DNA of 5,932 nucleotides from Paracoccaceae bacterium (GTDB lineage: Bacteria > Pseudomonadota > Alphaproteobacteria > Rhodobacterales > Rhodobacteraceae): assembly GCA_002400675.1 (NCBI GenBank), contig NVQY01000118.1, forward strand, positions 1,438 through 7,369. Direction: 5' to 3'. The first letter of the stretch is position 1; every line of letters starts with the position of its first letter. Positions 4,999 through 5,932 of the stretch are shown piece after piece. The position numbers and the translations under genes were made by a program. The notes below the pieces were generated by a model. It did no database searches, was not told the DNA's origin, and was given only the letters and a program-made list of their open reading frames with translations.

Positions 4999-5932
4999 AC
5001 GTCCGGCAGGGGCCTTTGGATGATATTCGCATCATCGAGTTGGGCCATGTGATTGCCGGGCCGTTGTCTGCCACTTTGATGGGTGATTTTGGGGCCGATG
5101 TGATCAAGGTCGAAAACCCCAACGCACCTGACATGATGCGCGACCTTGGCCCCAAGGCGGTACAGGACGGCGTCGGTGTCTGGTGGAAAACCATTGCCCG
5201 CAACAAACGCATTCTGGCGCTGGACTGGAAGGGCGACAAGGGCCGTGCGATCCTGCGCCAACTGGTCGAAGGCGCGGACGTGCTGGTTGAGAACTTTCGT
5301 GCGGGCGTGTTGGAACGGGCCGGGATCGGGCCGGATGTACTGCACGACTGGAACCCCGATTTGGTGATCCTGCGCATCTCTGGCTATGGTCAGGACGGGC
5401 CGATGGTCAAGAAACCTGCCTTTGGCCGCGCCGCCGAGGCGCTGGCCGGGCTGCCGCATATCACCGGCCACCCGGACGGCCCGCCGATGCACCCCGGTTT
5501 TCCGGCGGCCGATTCCACCACCGGCCTGATGGGCGCATTGGGCGTGATGATGGCGCTGCACGCGCGCGGGCGCGATGGTCAACAACCACAACAGACAAGA
5601 TCGAAGAACCTGCGATTGGCGCTGCACGCGCGCGGGCGCGATGGTCAACGTGGGCAGGTGGTTGATCTGGCCGTTTTTGGAGCACTGATGCGGCTGATCG
5701 ACTATCATGTACCGGCCCTGACCGGGGCCAAATTGTCGCCCGTTCGCAACGGGCTGCGACAGCCGATGGATTTTGCCCCTGGCGGCATGTTCCGTACCAA
5801 CGATGGCGTCTGGGTCACGGTTTCGGCTGGTGGGGTCGATACGGCGCGCCGCCTGCTGCGCGCCGTGGGCGGCGATGATCTGGCCGACGGCGGCGATGGC
5901 GAGGACGTGCTGTTCGGCCACGACGGTGACGA
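4995..5932 (+). CDS. CaiB/BaiF family III CoA-transferase, N-terminal part (runs off window)
   Basis: The first 312 codons of a formyl-CoA-transferase-type enzyme; the family is usually about 380-420 residues, so the C-terminus lies beyond the edge. It starts at GTG 4995, overlapping the SDR stop as GTGA, with a GGGGG run nine bases upstream. This puts conserved LDDIRIIELGHVIAGP at residues 8-23. Other landmarks are GADVIKVENP (33-42), NKRILALD (70-77), VLVENFRAGVLERAGIG (96-112) and RISGYGQDGP (127-136). Asp173 in AADSTTGL matches the catalytic Asp169 of formyl-CoA transferase and CaiB. The enzyme should move CoA from a donor thioester to a carboxylic acid, probably activating the pathway substrate. 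It is odd in carrying a 22-residue in-frame addition around 197-218, made by a 33-bp duplication plus spacer, in the turn before strand GQVVDL. The frame stays open after it, so a functional protein is plausible. Confidence 0.88.
   Translation, partial: MNVRQGPLDDIRIIELGHVIAGPLSATLMGDFGADVIKVENPNAPDMMRDLGPKAVQDGVGVWWKTIARNKRILALDWKGDKGRAILRQLVEGADVLVENFRAGVLERAGIGPDVLHDWNPDLVILRISGYGQDGPMVKKPAFGRAAEALAGLPHITGHPDGPPMHPGFPAADSTTGLMGALGVMMALHARGRDGQQPQQTRSKNLRLALHARGRDGQRGQVVDLAVFGALMRLIDYHVPALTGAKLSPVRNGLRQPMDFAPGGMFRTNDGVWVTVSAGGVDTARRLLRAVGGDDLADGGDGEDVLFGHDGD
5551..5649 (+). repeat. Perfect 33-bp direct repeat with a 33-bp spacer inside the CoA-transferase gene
   Basis: Bases 5551-5583 and 5617-5649 are identical and about 76% GC. 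The bases between them (5584-5616) are about 45% GC and rich in A. The offset is 66 bp, exactly 22 codons, so the frame is kept. In protein, ALHARGRDGQ appears at 187-196 and 209-218, separated by QPQQTRSKNLRL. Removing one repeat and the spacer restores the ordinary family sequence MALHARGRDGQRGQVVDL. The spacer does not resemble the bases just before copy 1 or, on the same strand, those just after copy 2, so this is not a plain 66-bp tandem duplication. An assembly error is possible. Confidence 0.9.

Noticed and set aside
5584..5676. Spacer as an inverted copy of the bases after repeat copy 2 (a template-switch product)
   Set aside because: The reverse complement of the spacer can be aligned with about 27 bases after copy 2 (shared GCAGGT and GATCT), but only with gaps and about 70% identity. 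The flanking repeats are perfect, so a shared recent origin is unlikely and chance is the simpler reading.
4950..5921. 323-codon open frame on the minus strand opposite the CoA-transferase
   Set aside because: The plus strand encodes a clear CaiB-family protein through this region. The minus frame has no recognisable domain and fits antisense openness in GC-rich DNA.

Overview
The window looks like chromosomal DNA from an alphaproteobacterium, most likely a marine Rhodobacterales/Roseobacter-type organism. This rests on moderately high GC, tight gene packing, a TauD/PaaY/PaaI-like/SCP2-thiolase/CaiB gene mix, and the style of the protein sequences; it is an inference from general resemblance, not a database result. 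There are no RNA genes, insertion sequences or CRISPR arrays. No stretch above about 190 bases lacks a gene.

Layout. From the left edge to 387 runs the C-terminal end of a TauD/TfdA-type dioxygenase on the + strand. Facing it tail to tail is a four-gene minus-strand operon, read from 2776 down to 394: a crotonase-fold enoyl-CoA hydratase/isomerase-like protein, two adjacent hotdog-fold thioesterases, and a PaaY-like left-handed beta-helix protein. A 185-bp divergent control region (2777-2961) separates this from a plus-strand operon: an SCP2-type thiolase (2962-4146), a short-chain dehydrogenase (4168-4998) and a family III (CaiB/BaiF) CoA-transferase that starts at 4995 and leaves the window at the right edge.

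The two arms look like one catabolic module for an unidentified carboxylic acid. The CoA-transferase would load it onto CoA, the crotonase would hydrate or isomerise an enoyl-CoA, the NAD-type dehydrogenase would oxidise the 3-hydroxyacyl-CoA, and the thiolase would cleave it. The thioesterases and PaaY-like protein would release dead-end CoA esters and recover CoA. An acyl-CoA dehydrogenase, a substrate transporter and a regulator are not in the window. The shared intergenic region holds two related 16-bp imperfect palindromes, one at each predicted promoter, which suggests a single repressor controls both arms.

The most unusual local structure is in the CoA-transferase gene. A perfect 33-bp direct repeat flanks a 33-bp A-rich spacer, adding 22 codons in frame next to a conserved beta strand just after the catalytic-Asp segment.
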